From assembly GCA_002435335.1 (NCBI GenBank), contig DJMI01000055.1, positions 1-5,612 of the forward strand: a DNA stretch of 5,612 bases, read 5' to 3'. Source of the DNA: Nitrosomonas sp. UBA6494 (lineage in GTDB: Bacteria > Pseudomonadota > Gammaproteobacteria > Burkholderiales > Nitrosomonadaceae). The notes under the pieces are model-generated. The model was not told the DNA's origin, searched no databases, and was given only the letters and a program-made list of their open reading frames with translations. The stretch's first letter is position 1. Each line of letters begins with the position of its first letter. Of the stretch, positions 1-5,612 are shown piece after piece. The position numbers were made by a program, and so were the translations under genes.

Positions 1-23
1 TCATGACGCCGTGCAAAGGTCTC
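1..23. mobile_element. Probable insertion-sequence terminus (inner end, left edge)
   Basis: Positions 9-23 read CCGTGCAAAGGTCTC, and the exact reverse complement occurs at 5592-5606 at the other edge. Read outward from the operon, both start GAGACCTTTGCACGG and then diverge (CGTCATGA here, TTACTA at the right). This is how two terminal inverted repeats of one element type look, with the bodies lying outside the window. GAGACCTTTGC-type ends resemble those of some IS5-family elements, but this is from memory and the family is not proven. No transposase sequence is visible, and no target duplication can be defined with only one end of each copy present. Confidence 0.55.
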
Positions 24-46
24 TGCAAATATTGTCGGGCAGTTTG

Positions 47-2425
47 TTATTGTTGCCAGTAACGCCGGTAACGTTGGCGCCGGCGTTCTGCTGTCCATGT
101 GTGATTTGCAAACCGGACAGTGATAGCACCGTCATCGTCGCTACGCATCAATTCGCTGTCGATGGCTTGGTAACGTGCAATTACTGCAGCATTTGGATGA
201 TTGTGGCGATTCAAATAGCCGACTGGAAATATAACTAATTCAGGATTAACAATTTGCACAAAAGTATCCGTCGATGAGGTTCGGCTGCCATGGTGCGGAG
301 CGATCAAAACCGTTGCTGCCAGCCGGTCTGCTGAACGTGAGATTAAAACGCCTTCATCTTTCGCTTCAATATCTGCGGGCAGTAATACGCTGCCATGGGG
401 GGTGGTGATTTTCAAGACGCAATTATTGATATTCGGTTGCCGCCTTTGATTTAAATAATTTTCCGTCCAGGGGTGCAGCATTTCAAAGTGTACATTGTCC
501 CACACCCAATGCTGACCGGCGTGACACTTGGTTTGATTTGCGATTGCATGCAATATCGGATGTCGATCGTTCAATGACGACAACATTTCCTTGACGGTTA
601 CGGCTTGCAATACGGACAAAGTGCCACCGCTATGATCCGAATCGGCATGCGATACGATTAGGCGATCAATTTGGCGAATACCTTTGCCCCGTAAGAATGG
701 GACGATGACGCGATTGCCGCTGTCGGTTTCACCGAATCCGGGGCCGGTATCAAATAGCAATGCATGGTTTTCGGTTTGCGCCACTACTGACAAACCCTGC
801 CCGACATCCAAAACCGTTAACCATAACTCTCCGTTTTTCGGTTTGGGAGGAGCAACCAGAAACATCGGCAGCATCGCAATCAAACCTAACCAACGTGCCG
901 GAAATCCTGTCAGAAACCCGATACTCAAGCTCCCAGGTAACAACAACCAGAAAACTCCAGCGAGTGCAACGAAGATTGTCCATAGAGGCGGTGTATGTTG
1001 TTGCCATACGACTTGTGGTAATGCACTCATTTGCTCAAGAATCGACATTAAGATGCCGACCGTTTCGTGTGCTAGCGGCAGCACAAAATCAAACAATGGA
1101 ATTGTCGCCAGTAATGTCAGTGGAACAACAATGAGGCTTACTGTCGGTATTGCGATCGCGTTGGCGAGAGGGGATATCAATGATACTTGCTGGAACAACG
1201 CCAGTAGTAACGGAATCAATCCCAGTGTAATCGCCCATTGCACTCGTAGCCAATTGCGCAAGCCATGCTTTCTGCCGATACGTCCGGCTGTAACCAGCAT
1301 GATTAGGGTAATTGCGCCGAACGATAGCCAGAAACCGGATGCGATAGATGCCCAAGGATCCAATACGATGACTGCCAACAACGCCCAAGCCAATACGGTT
1401 ACGGCAGAGGTTTGTCGTTCGCTCCACAAACCGATTGCAACAACGGCAAGCATATAGAAAGCCCGCTGTGCCGGGATAGCAAAGCCTGATAGCAAGGCAT
1501 AGCCAAAAGCTACTATTAATCCAGCCGCAACTGCAGCACGGCGTGCCGGGAGCCGTAATGTTAAATAAGCATTCCATCGCCACAGTCCGTGCACCAATGC
1601 AAATGCCAAGCTTGCAACCATCGTAATATGCAGGCCGGAAATGGCCATCAAATGGTTGGTGCCGGTACGAGTAAAGGTTTGCCATTGATCGCGTGCGATC
1701 GCTTGCTGATGGCCGGTTGCCAGTGCTTGCAATACACCAAGGTGGGTGTGTTCGGAAAGATTTTCCGAAAAACGCTGCTGTATCCGCTCGCGTATGTGTT
1801 CAATCCAGTAGGTGGGGCGATGAACCAATGCGTCCAAGCGGTGATTATGTGGAGATGATCGCACATAACCGGTGGCGCGAATATTGCGTTCGAGCGCCCA
1901 GACTTCATAATCGAAACCATGTGGATTGGCGTTGCCGCGTGGTCGTTTCAAGCGCACTGTCAATTGCCAGCGTTCCCCGGCGTGGATGGACGGTAGCTTC
2001 AGAGAATGATCACTGGTTGCCCGTTCGAGATACCAGGCGAGCGAGATTCGTTGCGGCACGACCGCTTCTTCTGTGATGATACGTTCCACATCCAATTGAA
2101 AGCGCACGCTGCGATCGCTATGTTGTGGAATGCTGGCAACCACTCCGACAACTTGAATATCACGACGCTCCCATGTGGGTGATAATTCATCAGATAGGCG
2201 CCAATGCGCTTGAATGGCTGCCCACAGAAAGCCGGTAAGCATAAAAAAAAGCCATAGCGCAATTTTGAAGATTAAGGTGCGATTGGGCGCAAATTGCTGC
2301 CAACCGAAGCAAAGCATAGCTAGAAGCGACCACAACCAACCCCACGATGCGTCTGGCAATTCCGCTTGTTGCTGCAGCAGCATCACGCCTAGTACAAAAG
2401 CGCAGATGGCGTATTTCACCGACAA
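47..2425 (-). CDS. comEC: DNA internalization-related competence protein ComEC/Rec2
   Basis: ComEC is the inner-membrane channel that passes single-stranded DNA into the cytoplasm during natural transformation. The 792-residue product has the full Gram-negative layout. Hydrophobic segments lie near residues 4-20, 28-45 and 51-71. An extracytoplasmic DUF4131-type region (about 85-200) follows. The multi-spanning Competence domain (about 225-525) carries the signature GTNHLMAISGLHITMVA (255-271). The C-terminal metallo-beta-lactamase-like domain (about 533-775) has VLDVGQG (538-544), the metal motif HADSDH (593-598), LPADIE (692-697) and APHHGS (709-714). These metal-site residues are kept, so a nuclease-type role for the domain remains possible. 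The protein ends in an arginine-rich tail (RRRQRYRRYWQQ). Start choice: TTG at 2425 sits 7 bases after the GG of an AAGGTGATC ribosome site; GTG at 2419 is the alternative. It follows ubiD by 52 bases and is probably last in the operon. No frameshift or internal stop is seen. Confidence 0.95.
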   Translation of the reverse strand: MSVKYAICAFVLGVMLLQQQAELPDASWGWLWSLLAMLCFGWQQFAPNRTLIFKIALWLFFMLTGFLWAAIQAHWRLSDELSPTWERRDIQVVGVVASIPQHSDRSVRFQLDVERIITEEAVVPQRISLAWYLERATSDHSLKLPSIHAGERWQLTVRLKRPRGNANPHGFDYEVWALERNIRATGYVRSSPHNHRLDALVHRPTYWIEHIRERIQQRFSENLSEHTHLGVLQALATGHQQAIARDQWQTFTRTGTNHLMAISGLHITMVASLAFALVHGLWRWNAYLTLRLPARRAAVAAGLIVAFGYALLSGFAIPAQRAFYMLAVVAIGLWSERQTSAVTVLAWALLAVIVLDPWASIASGFWLSFGAITLIMLVTAGRIGRKHGLRNWLRVQWAITLGLIPLLLALFQQVSLISPLANAIAIPTVSLIVVPLTLLATIPLFDFVLPLAHETVGILMSILEQMSALPQVVWQQHTPPLWTIFVALAGVFWLLLPGSLSIGFLTGFPARWLGLIAMLPMFLVAPPKPKNGELWLTVLDVGQGLSVVAQTENHALLFDTGPGFGETDSGNRVIVPFLRGKGIRQIDRLIVSHADSDHSGGTLSVLQAVTVKEMLSSLNDRHPILHAIANQTKCHAGQHWVWDNVHFEMLHPWTENYLNQRRQPNINNCVLKITTPHGSVLLPADIEAKDEGVLISRSADRLAATVLIAPHHGSRTSSTDTFVQIVNPELVIFPVGYLNRHNHPNAAVIARYQAIDSELMRSDDDGAITVRFANHTWTAERRRQRYRRYWQQ
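61..87 (-). repeat. Hairpin-forming inverted repeat in the last codons of comEC
   Basis: AACGCCGG (61-68) and CCGGCGTT (80-87) are perfect 8-base inverted arms around an 11-base loop. On the transcript the stem can extend by three more pairs (CAG with CTG) past a bulged A. It lies in the codons for the arginine-rich C-terminus, ending 11 bases before the comEC stop codon. No T-run follows, so it does not look like a Rho-independent terminator. It could protect the 3' end of the message or be a by-product of the CGC/CGG/CGT arginine codons. Confidence 0.5.
1751..1769. repeat. Short perfect inverted repeat inside comEC
   Basis: TTCGGAAA (1751-1758) and TTTCCGAA (1762-1769) are exact reverse complements separated by three bases (GAT). 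The element lies wholly within the comEC coding sequence, at the residues FSENLSE just before the Competence domain core. A three-base loop makes a tight hairpin possible. It may be chance. No second copy was noticed in the window. Confidence 0.35.
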
Positions 2426-2427
2426 GC

Positions 2428-2436
2428 GATCACCTT
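2428..2436 (-). promoter_or_regulatory. Ribosome binding site deciding the TTG start of comEC
   Basis: The minus strand reads AAGGTGATC followed by GC and then TTG. GGTGATC is complementary to seven bases at the 3' end of proteobacterial 16S rRNA (GAUCACC). With this pairing the TTG at 2425 sits at normal spacing and the GTG at 2419 sits six bases too far. This favours the TTG, a rare and usually weaker start codon that would keep ComEC output low relative to the upstream genes. Confidence 0.55.
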
Positions 2437-2477
2437 GTTTCCTGAAAAATCACGGGTGACATAGACGGCGAGAGGTG

Positions 2478-3944
2478 TTACGAGATTTCTAGTTCGCTCC
2501 ACATCGCATCGATCCGTTGTTTGACCGCCTCATCCATCGTGATCGGCGTGCCCCATTCGCGATTGGTTTCGCCGGGGAATTTATTGGTCGCATCCAGGCC
2601 CATTTTGCCGCCGAGGCCGGAAATCGGGCTGGCGAAATCGAGATAATCGATCGGCGTATTTTCTACCAGCAAGGTGTCGCGTACTGGATCGACGCGGGTA
2701 GTGATCGCCCAGATCACTTCTTTCCAGTCGCGCACGTTGATGTCGTCATCCGTGACGATGATGAATTTGGTGTACATGAATTGCCGCAAAAAACTCCAAA
2801 TGCCGAACATCACGCGCTTGCTGTGACCGGCGTATTGTTTTTTCATGCTGACCACCGCCATGCGGTACGAGCAGCCCTCCGGCGGCAGGTAGAAATCGGT
2901 GATTTCCGGGAATTGCTTTTGCAGCAGCGGTACGAACACTTCGTTCAACGCCACGCCAAGAATCGCCGGCTCGTCGGGTGGTTTTCCGGTGTAGGTGGAA
3001 TGATAAATCGGATCGCGCCGCATCGTGATGCGGTCGATGGTGAATACCGGAAACATTTCTTGTTCGTTGTAATAACCGGTATGGTCTCCGTACGGACCTT
3101 CCAGTGCGGTCTCGCCGGGATGGATCGCACCTTCCAGCACAATTTCGGCGCTGGCGGGAACTTGTAGATCGTTACCGATGCACTGCACCACTTCGGTTTT
3201 GGCGCCGCGCAGCAGTCCGGCAAACTGGTATTCGCTCAACGTATCCGGCACCGGCGTCACTGCGCCGAGTATCGTTGCCGGATCGGCACCCAAGGCAACC
3301 GCCAATGGGTACGGTTTGCCGGGGTTACGCAAACTGAATTCGCGAAAATCCAACGCGCCACCGCGGTGCGCCAGCCAGCGCATGATGACTTTGTTCGGTG
3401 CGATCACTTGCTGGCGATAGATACCGAGGTTTTGCCGGGTTTTGTTCGGCCCGCGCGTCACCGTCAAACCCCAGGTGATCAGCGGCGCCACATCACCGGG
3501 CCAGCAAGTTTGCACCGGTATGCGACTCAAGTCGACATCGTTGCCTTCCCAGACTATTTCCTGACATGGTGCGTTGCCGACGACTTTCGGCGCCATATTC
3601 AATACTTGTTTCAATACCGGCAATTTATCCCAGGCATCCTTCAATCCCTTCGGCGGATCGGGTTCTTTTAGATAAGCCAATAATTTACCGATTTCGCGCA
3701 ACGCTTCGACCGATTGCTGGCCCATGCCCAGCGCGACGCGCTTCGGTGTACCGAACAAATTACCCAGTACCGGCATGGTGTGGCCTTTGGGGTGTTCGAA
3801 CAGTACTGCCGGGCCTTGCGCCTTCAAGATGCGGTCGCAGATTTCCGTCATTTCCAGCACGGGATCGACTTCGGCGCGGATGCGCTTCAATTCCCCCATC
3901 GCCTCCAGTTGTGCGATGAAATCGCGCAGGTCTTTATAGTGCAT
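2478..3944 (-). CDS. ubiD: 4-hydroxy-3-polyprenylbenzoate decarboxylase UbiD
   Basis: UbiD removes the carboxylate from prenylated 4-hydroxybenzoate in ubiquinone synthesis, using prenylated FMN made by UbiX (no ubiX is in this window). The 488 residues match the family length (E. coli UbiD is about 497). Cofactor and metal motifs are in place: RQNLGIYRQQ (170-179), with N172 the expected metal ligand; RWLAHRGGALDFREF (189-203), contacting the cofactor; E238 in SEYQFAGLLRG as second metal ligand; and EGPYGDHTGYY (282-292), with D287 at the position of the E. coli proton donor. These assignments come from recalled E. coli numbering with a constant offset of three residues. The ATG at 3944 has a GAGGA site six bases upstream that overlaps the ubiA stop codon. 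The gene starts 9 bases after ubiA and is intact. Prenyl chain length cannot be told from sequence. Confidence 0.96.
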   Translation of the reverse strand: MHYKDLRDFIAQLEAMGELKRIRAEVDPVLEMTEICDRILKAQGPAVLFEHPKGHTMPVLGNLFGTPKRVALGMGQQSVEALREIGKLLAYLKEPDPPKGLKDAWDKLPVLKQVLNMAPKVVGNAPCQEIVWEGNDVDLSRIPVQTCWPGDVAPLITWGLTVTRGPNKTRQNLGIYRQQVIAPNKVIMRWLAHRGGALDFREFSLRNPGKPYPLAVALGADPATILGAVTPVPDTLSEYQFAGLLRGAKTEVVQCIGNDLQVPASAEIVLEGAIHPGETALEGPYGDHTGYYNEQEMFPVFTIDRITMRRDPIYHSTYTGKPPDEPAILGVALNEVFVPLLQKQFPEITDFYLPPEGCSYRMAVVSMKKQYAGHSKRVMFGIWSFLRQFMYTKFIIVTDDDINVRDWKEVIWAITTRVDPVRDTLLVENTPIDYLDFASPISGLGGKMGLDATNKFPGETNREWGTPITMDEAVKQRIDAMWSELEIS

Positions 3945-3950
3945 GCGGTA

Positions 3951-3955
3951 TCCTC
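3951..3955 (-). promoter_or_regulatory. ubiD ribosome binding site overlapping the ubiA stop codon
   Basis: GAGGA on the minus strand lies six bases before the ubiD ATG. It shares two bases with the ubiA TGA (TGAGGA), so ribosomes ending ubiA sit directly on the ubiD initiation site. This favours translational coupling of the two genes. Confidence 0.7.
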
Positions 3956-4823
3956 AATGCGGAAAGATCAGAAAATCGAGCGCGATGCCGGTAAATACCG
4001 TCATGCCGACCCAGTTGTTATGCAAAAACGCCTTGAAGCACAATGCCCGGTCGCGGTTGCGGATCAATGTATATTGGTAACCGATCAATGCGGTTGCTAT
4101 CGTCAAACCAACGTAATATGCCAGATTCATCTGTTGCAATTGACCGATGACCATCATGATAGCGATAAAGCACGCATGACATGCCATCACGCCCGCCACG
4201 TCGAAGCGTCCGAGCGTGATCGCCGATGTTTTGATGCCGATCTTCAAATCGTCCGGCTTGTCGACGATGGCGTAAGCGGTGTCGTACGCAATCACCCAAA
4301 ACAGGTTGGCGAGCATTAACACCCAAATGATCGGCGGCAAACTGTCGGTTTGCGCAGCGAACGCCATCGGAATACCGAAACTGAATGCAATACCCAAATA
4401 CGCCTGTGGCATGGCGAAGAAGCGTTTGGTGAACGGGTACGTTGCCGCCAGAAACAGCGCGGGCACCGATAATAAAATGGTCAATTGGTTAAGCGGCTGG
4501 ATCAGCAGAAACGCGATCAAACTCAACCCTGCCGACAGCAGCAGTGCTTCTTTTTTACCGACGCGCCCAGCCGCCATCGGGCGGTTCTTGGTGCGTTCGA
4601 CATGCGGATCGATGTCGCGGTCGGCGAAGTCGTTGATCACGCAACCTGCCGAGCGCATCAATACCGTTCCCAATACAAAAATGAGCAAAATATGCCAATC
4701 GGGCAGTCCTTGCGCGGCAAACCATAATCCCCACAGCATCGGCCACAGCAACAGCAAAATGCCGATCGGTTTGTCGAGCCGCATCAGTTGTGCGTAGGTT
4801 GTTAGTCGTTCTGATAGATTCAT
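3954..4823 (-). CDS. ubiA: 4-hydroxybenzoate polyprenyltransferase UbiA
   Basis: UbiA is the inner-membrane prenyltransferase that attaches the polyprenyl chain to C3 of 4-hydroxybenzoate, the step after UbiC and before UbiD. From the chosen ATG the product is 289 residues, almost exactly the E. coli length. Both magnesium-diphosphate motifs are present: NDFADRDID (64-72, continuing into PHVERTKNRPMAAGR) and DTAYAIVDKPDDLKIGIKTSAI (181-202). The N-terminal LMRLDKPIG is typical. About eight or nine hydrophobic segments fit the family fold. The reading frame is open up to 4910, but the extra 29 residues (with GDRGVFTGYFG) do not look like UbiA. The ATG at 4823 overlaps the ubiC TGA as ATGA, which supports the shorter form. 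No strong ribosome site precedes it, so translation probably depends on ubiC. Confidence 0.96.
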   Translation of the reverse strand: MNLSERLTTYAQLMRLDKPIGILLLLWPMLWGLWFAAQGLPDWHILLIFVLGTVLMRSAGCVINDFADRDIDPHVERTKNRPMAAGRVGKKEALLLSAGLSLIAFLLIQPLNQLTILLSVPALFLAATYPFTKRFFAMPQAYLGIAFSFGIPMAFAAQTDSLPPIIWVLMLANLFWVIAYDTAYAIVDKPDDLKIGIKTSAITLGRFDVAGVMACHACFIAIMMVIGQLQQMNLAYYVGLTIATALIGYQYTLIRNRDRALCFKAFLHNNWVGMTVFTGIALDFLIFPH

Positions 4824-5362
4824 AGCGGTAAATCCAAAATAGCCGGTAAAAACACCTCGGTCACCAGAATCGATTGACCATGCAACGTAAACAGCGAACG
4901 GCGCGCCCACAAATCGGTTGGTTTAACCACCAGACGTTCGCACGCACGATCGTACAGAAAATGTCCGCGACCGACTTTCTTGAATACCAGTGGCGTACGT
5001 TCGATTTTAGGATTGCTGAACAGCACCGTTCCCAGTGACTTATTACCCAATCCGCTCAGACTGCGCCATGCGCCGCGCAGATCTTTATGCGCTACTACCG
5101 AATGTGCAAATACCACTGGCGTATCGCCGCAATACAAGTAAACTTCCCGTACCAATGCCAATTCATTGGCACGTAATCCCATTGCATCCAATTCATCGCC
5201 GTATATCCGGCTAAGCGACTGAAAAACTCGCTTAACTTGAAAATGACTGCAACGATCCTGGATTCGGCGTGTCAGTGATCCACGATCCTGCAACCAGATG
5301 CGCTGGCGATATCCTACGCACATTAGCGCAGAATGCCATGCAAGTGGGTGTGATCCGTTCAT
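4820..5362 (-). CDS. ubiC: Chorismate pyruvate-lyase UbiC
   Basis: UbiC is a soluble enzyme that splits chorismate into pyruvate and 4-hydroxybenzoate, the committed step of bacterial ubiquinone synthesis, and so supplies the substrate of the adjacent UbiA. The product is 180 residues (E. coli about 165). Matches to recalled E. coli UbiC: WLQDRGSLTRRI (23-34), with L30 where E. coli has M35; VREVYL, with R72 for the substrate-binding R77; GNKSLGTVLF, with L110 for L115; WARRSLF (152-158); and TEVFLPA, with E169 for E156. Spacing matches E. coli up to L110. About 18 extra residues then lie before WARRS, around GHFLYDRACERLVVKPTD, which explains the greater length. The ATG at 5362 has no clear ribosome site; ATG at 5323 is possible but would remove the N-terminal LAWHSAL segment. 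First of the four genes, overlapping ubiA by four bases. Confidence 0.93.
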   Translation of the reverse strand: MNGSHPLAWHSALMCVGYRQRIWLQDRGSLTRRIQDRCSHFQVKRVFQSLSRIYGDELDAMGLRANELALVREVYLYCGDTPVVFAHSVVAHKDLRGAWRSLSGLGNKSLGTVLFSNPKIERTPLVFKKVGRGHFLYDRACERLVVKPTDLWARRSLFTLHGQSILVTEVFLPAILDLPL

Positions 5363-5406
5363 CGCAGCAAAACAACCAAATAGACCCGTTGGGATTGTTG
5401 CGTCAT
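5359..5406 (-). CDS. Possible 15-residue upstream reading frame overlapping ubiC
   Basis: ATG at 5406 opens a frame encoding MTQQSQRVYLVVLLR and ends at a TGA (5361-5359) that overlaps the ubiC ATG as ATGA, the same arrangement as the ubiC-ubiA junction. It would lie within a transcript starting from the TATAAT box at 5460-5465. It has no good ribosome site of its own, and the frame is open upstream to a TAA at 5461-5463 without another ATG. It could be a leader frame that delivers ribosomes to ubiC, which itself lacks a ribosome site, or it could be chance. I do not recognise the peptide. Confidence 0.2.
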   Translation of the reverse strand: MTQQSQRVYLVVLLR

Positions 5407-5591
5407 GGTTATTTTTGCTGGAATCCGGTCAAGTCGTTGATGAAAATTGTTGGAACGCGATTATACAACAGTCTCATTCAGGGTATTACTGACGTGAGTG
5501 TTGCTTCACCAAAGAAACGAAAATCTATGCTGAAAATGTCGATTAAGAAGTAGGTTGTGAAGTCAAAACAGTATTTGGTGGTACAGGTAAT
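5363..5591. other. Non-coding upstream region of the ubi operon
   Basis: This 229-base stretch lies between ubiC and the right-hand insertion-sequence end. It is visibly richer in A and T than the genes. Apart from the candidate -10 box and the short upstream frame, I see nothing recognisable. A plus-strand frame runs through it and ends in a lysine-rich tail (PKKRKSMLKMSIKK, stop at about 5553), but it begins antisense inside ubiC and matches nothing I know. The insertion at 5592 may have separated the operon from more distant control sequences. Confidence 0.4.
5460..5465 (-). promoter_or_regulatory. Candidate -10 box for the ubiC-ubiA-ubiD-comEC transcript
   Basis: The minus strand reads a perfect TATAAT about 97 bases before the ubiC ATG, so transcription would start near 5453 with a leader of about 90 bases. 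No good -35 hexamer is found: at 16-18 base spacing the sequence is AATACC, TAATAC or GTAATA. It is not an extended -10 (TTG rather than TGN precedes it). It is the best sigma-70-like element seen in the upstream region, but it may need an activator or be chance. Confidence 0.3.
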
Positions 5592-5612
5592 GAGACCTTT
5601 GCACGGTTACTA
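5592..5612. mobile_element. Probable insertion-sequence terminus (inner end, right edge)
   Basis: GAGACCTTTGCACGG at 5592-5606 is the exact reverse complement of 9-23. It faces outward, so the element would extend rightward beyond the window. The six bases after the shared 15 differ from those at the left edge, as expected if one edge shows the left and the other the right terminus of an element. The bases just outside (GGTAAT) do not show an obvious target duplication with those next to the left terminus (TGCAAA), so the two copies may have inserted independently. Confidence 0.55.

Noticed and set aside
684..1457. Plus-strand open frame of 257 codons
   Set aside because: It is fully antisense to comEC, whose protein has clear family motifs across this interval. 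The translated product shows no recognisable domain and has low-complexity, shadow-like composition.
1089..1685. Minus-strand frame of 198 codons in a second frame of comEC
   Set aside because: It is an out-of-frame shadow; the Cys/Arg/Tyr-rich product has no domain, and comEC runs unbroken through the region.
2442..2466. TCACCCGTGA followed by TTTTT between ubiD and comEC as a terminator
   Set aside because: The arms are only four bases with a two-base loop (or three with a four-base loop), too weak for a Rho-independent terminator.
2517..3167. Plus-strand open frame of 216 codons
   Set aside because: It is antisense to the conserved C-terminal half of ubiD; the His/Arg/Asp-rich product is typical of reverse-frame shadows.
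3714..4319. Plus-strand open frame of 201 codons crossing the ubiA-ubiD junction
   Set aside because: It is antisense to the ends of two well-supported genes, with no motif and no ribosome site noted.
4824..4910. 29-residue N-terminal extension of UbiA
   Set aside because: The frame is open, but the extension would be antisense-like reuse of the ubiC coding end, lacks UbiA similarity, and the ATGA overlap marks 4823 as the natural start.
5252..5290. ACGATCCTG repeated at 5252-5260 and 5282-5290
   Set aside because: A nine-base repeat within ubiC coding sequence reflecting two QDR codon runs; no further copies or structure.
5404..5432. TTGACC (5427-5432, minus strand) as a -35 box for ubiC
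   Set aside because: At 16-18 base spacing the would-be -10 hexamers are AACCAT, ACCATG and CCATGA, all poor matches.
5269..5553. Plus-strand frame of 94 codons ending in a lysine-rich tail
   Set aside because: It starts antisense inside ubiC and has no recognisable domain. The lysine-rich tail follows from local A-rich sequence. A remnant of a gene broken by the insertion cannot be excluded but is not supported.
5471..5596. GTCTCATT (5471-5478) and AATGAGAC (5589-5596) as a nested element end
   Set aside because: Only eight bases match, and they do not continue into the TTTGCACGG part of the terminus, so chance is the simpler explanation.

Overview
The window carries a single run of four intact genes, all on the minus strand. 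In transcription order (right to left) they are ubiC, ubiA, ubiD and comEC. The proteins are full-length and typical of a Gram-negative proteobacterium. The protein style, the ubiC-ubiA-ubiD order and the medium GC content suggest a betaproteobacterium, possibly of the Nitrosomonas type. That placement is inference from the look of the sequences, not from a search.

Layout from the 5' end of the operon. The right edge (5592-5612) looks like the terminus of an insertion sequence. Between it and ubiC lie about 230 bases with no convincing gene. This stretch holds a perfect TATAAT box on the minus strand and a 15-codon reading frame whose TGA overlaps the ubiC ATG. ubiC (4820-5362) and ubiA (3954-4823) overlap by four bases (ATGA). 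ubiD (2478-3944) follows ubiA after 9 bases, and its ribosome binding site overlaps the ubiA stop codon. comEC (47-2425) follows after 52 bases, with a TTG start. The left edge (1-23) again looks like an insertion-sequence end, only 23 bases past the comEC stop.

UbiC, UbiA and UbiD catalyse three consecutive early steps of ubiquinone synthesis: chorismate to 4-hydroxybenzoate, prenylation of its ring, then decarboxylation of the product. The tight spacing implies coupled expression. ComEC is the inner-membrane channel for DNA uptake in transformation and has no biochemical link to ubiquinone; it probably just shares the transcript.

The most notable structural point is a 15-base sequence found at both window edges in inverted orientation. 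Either two copies of one insertion sequence flank this operon, or the window is a whole assembly contig that broke at a repeated element. I found no sign of a new multi-gene system. The genes are ordinary housekeeping and competence genes, and the findings below are modest.
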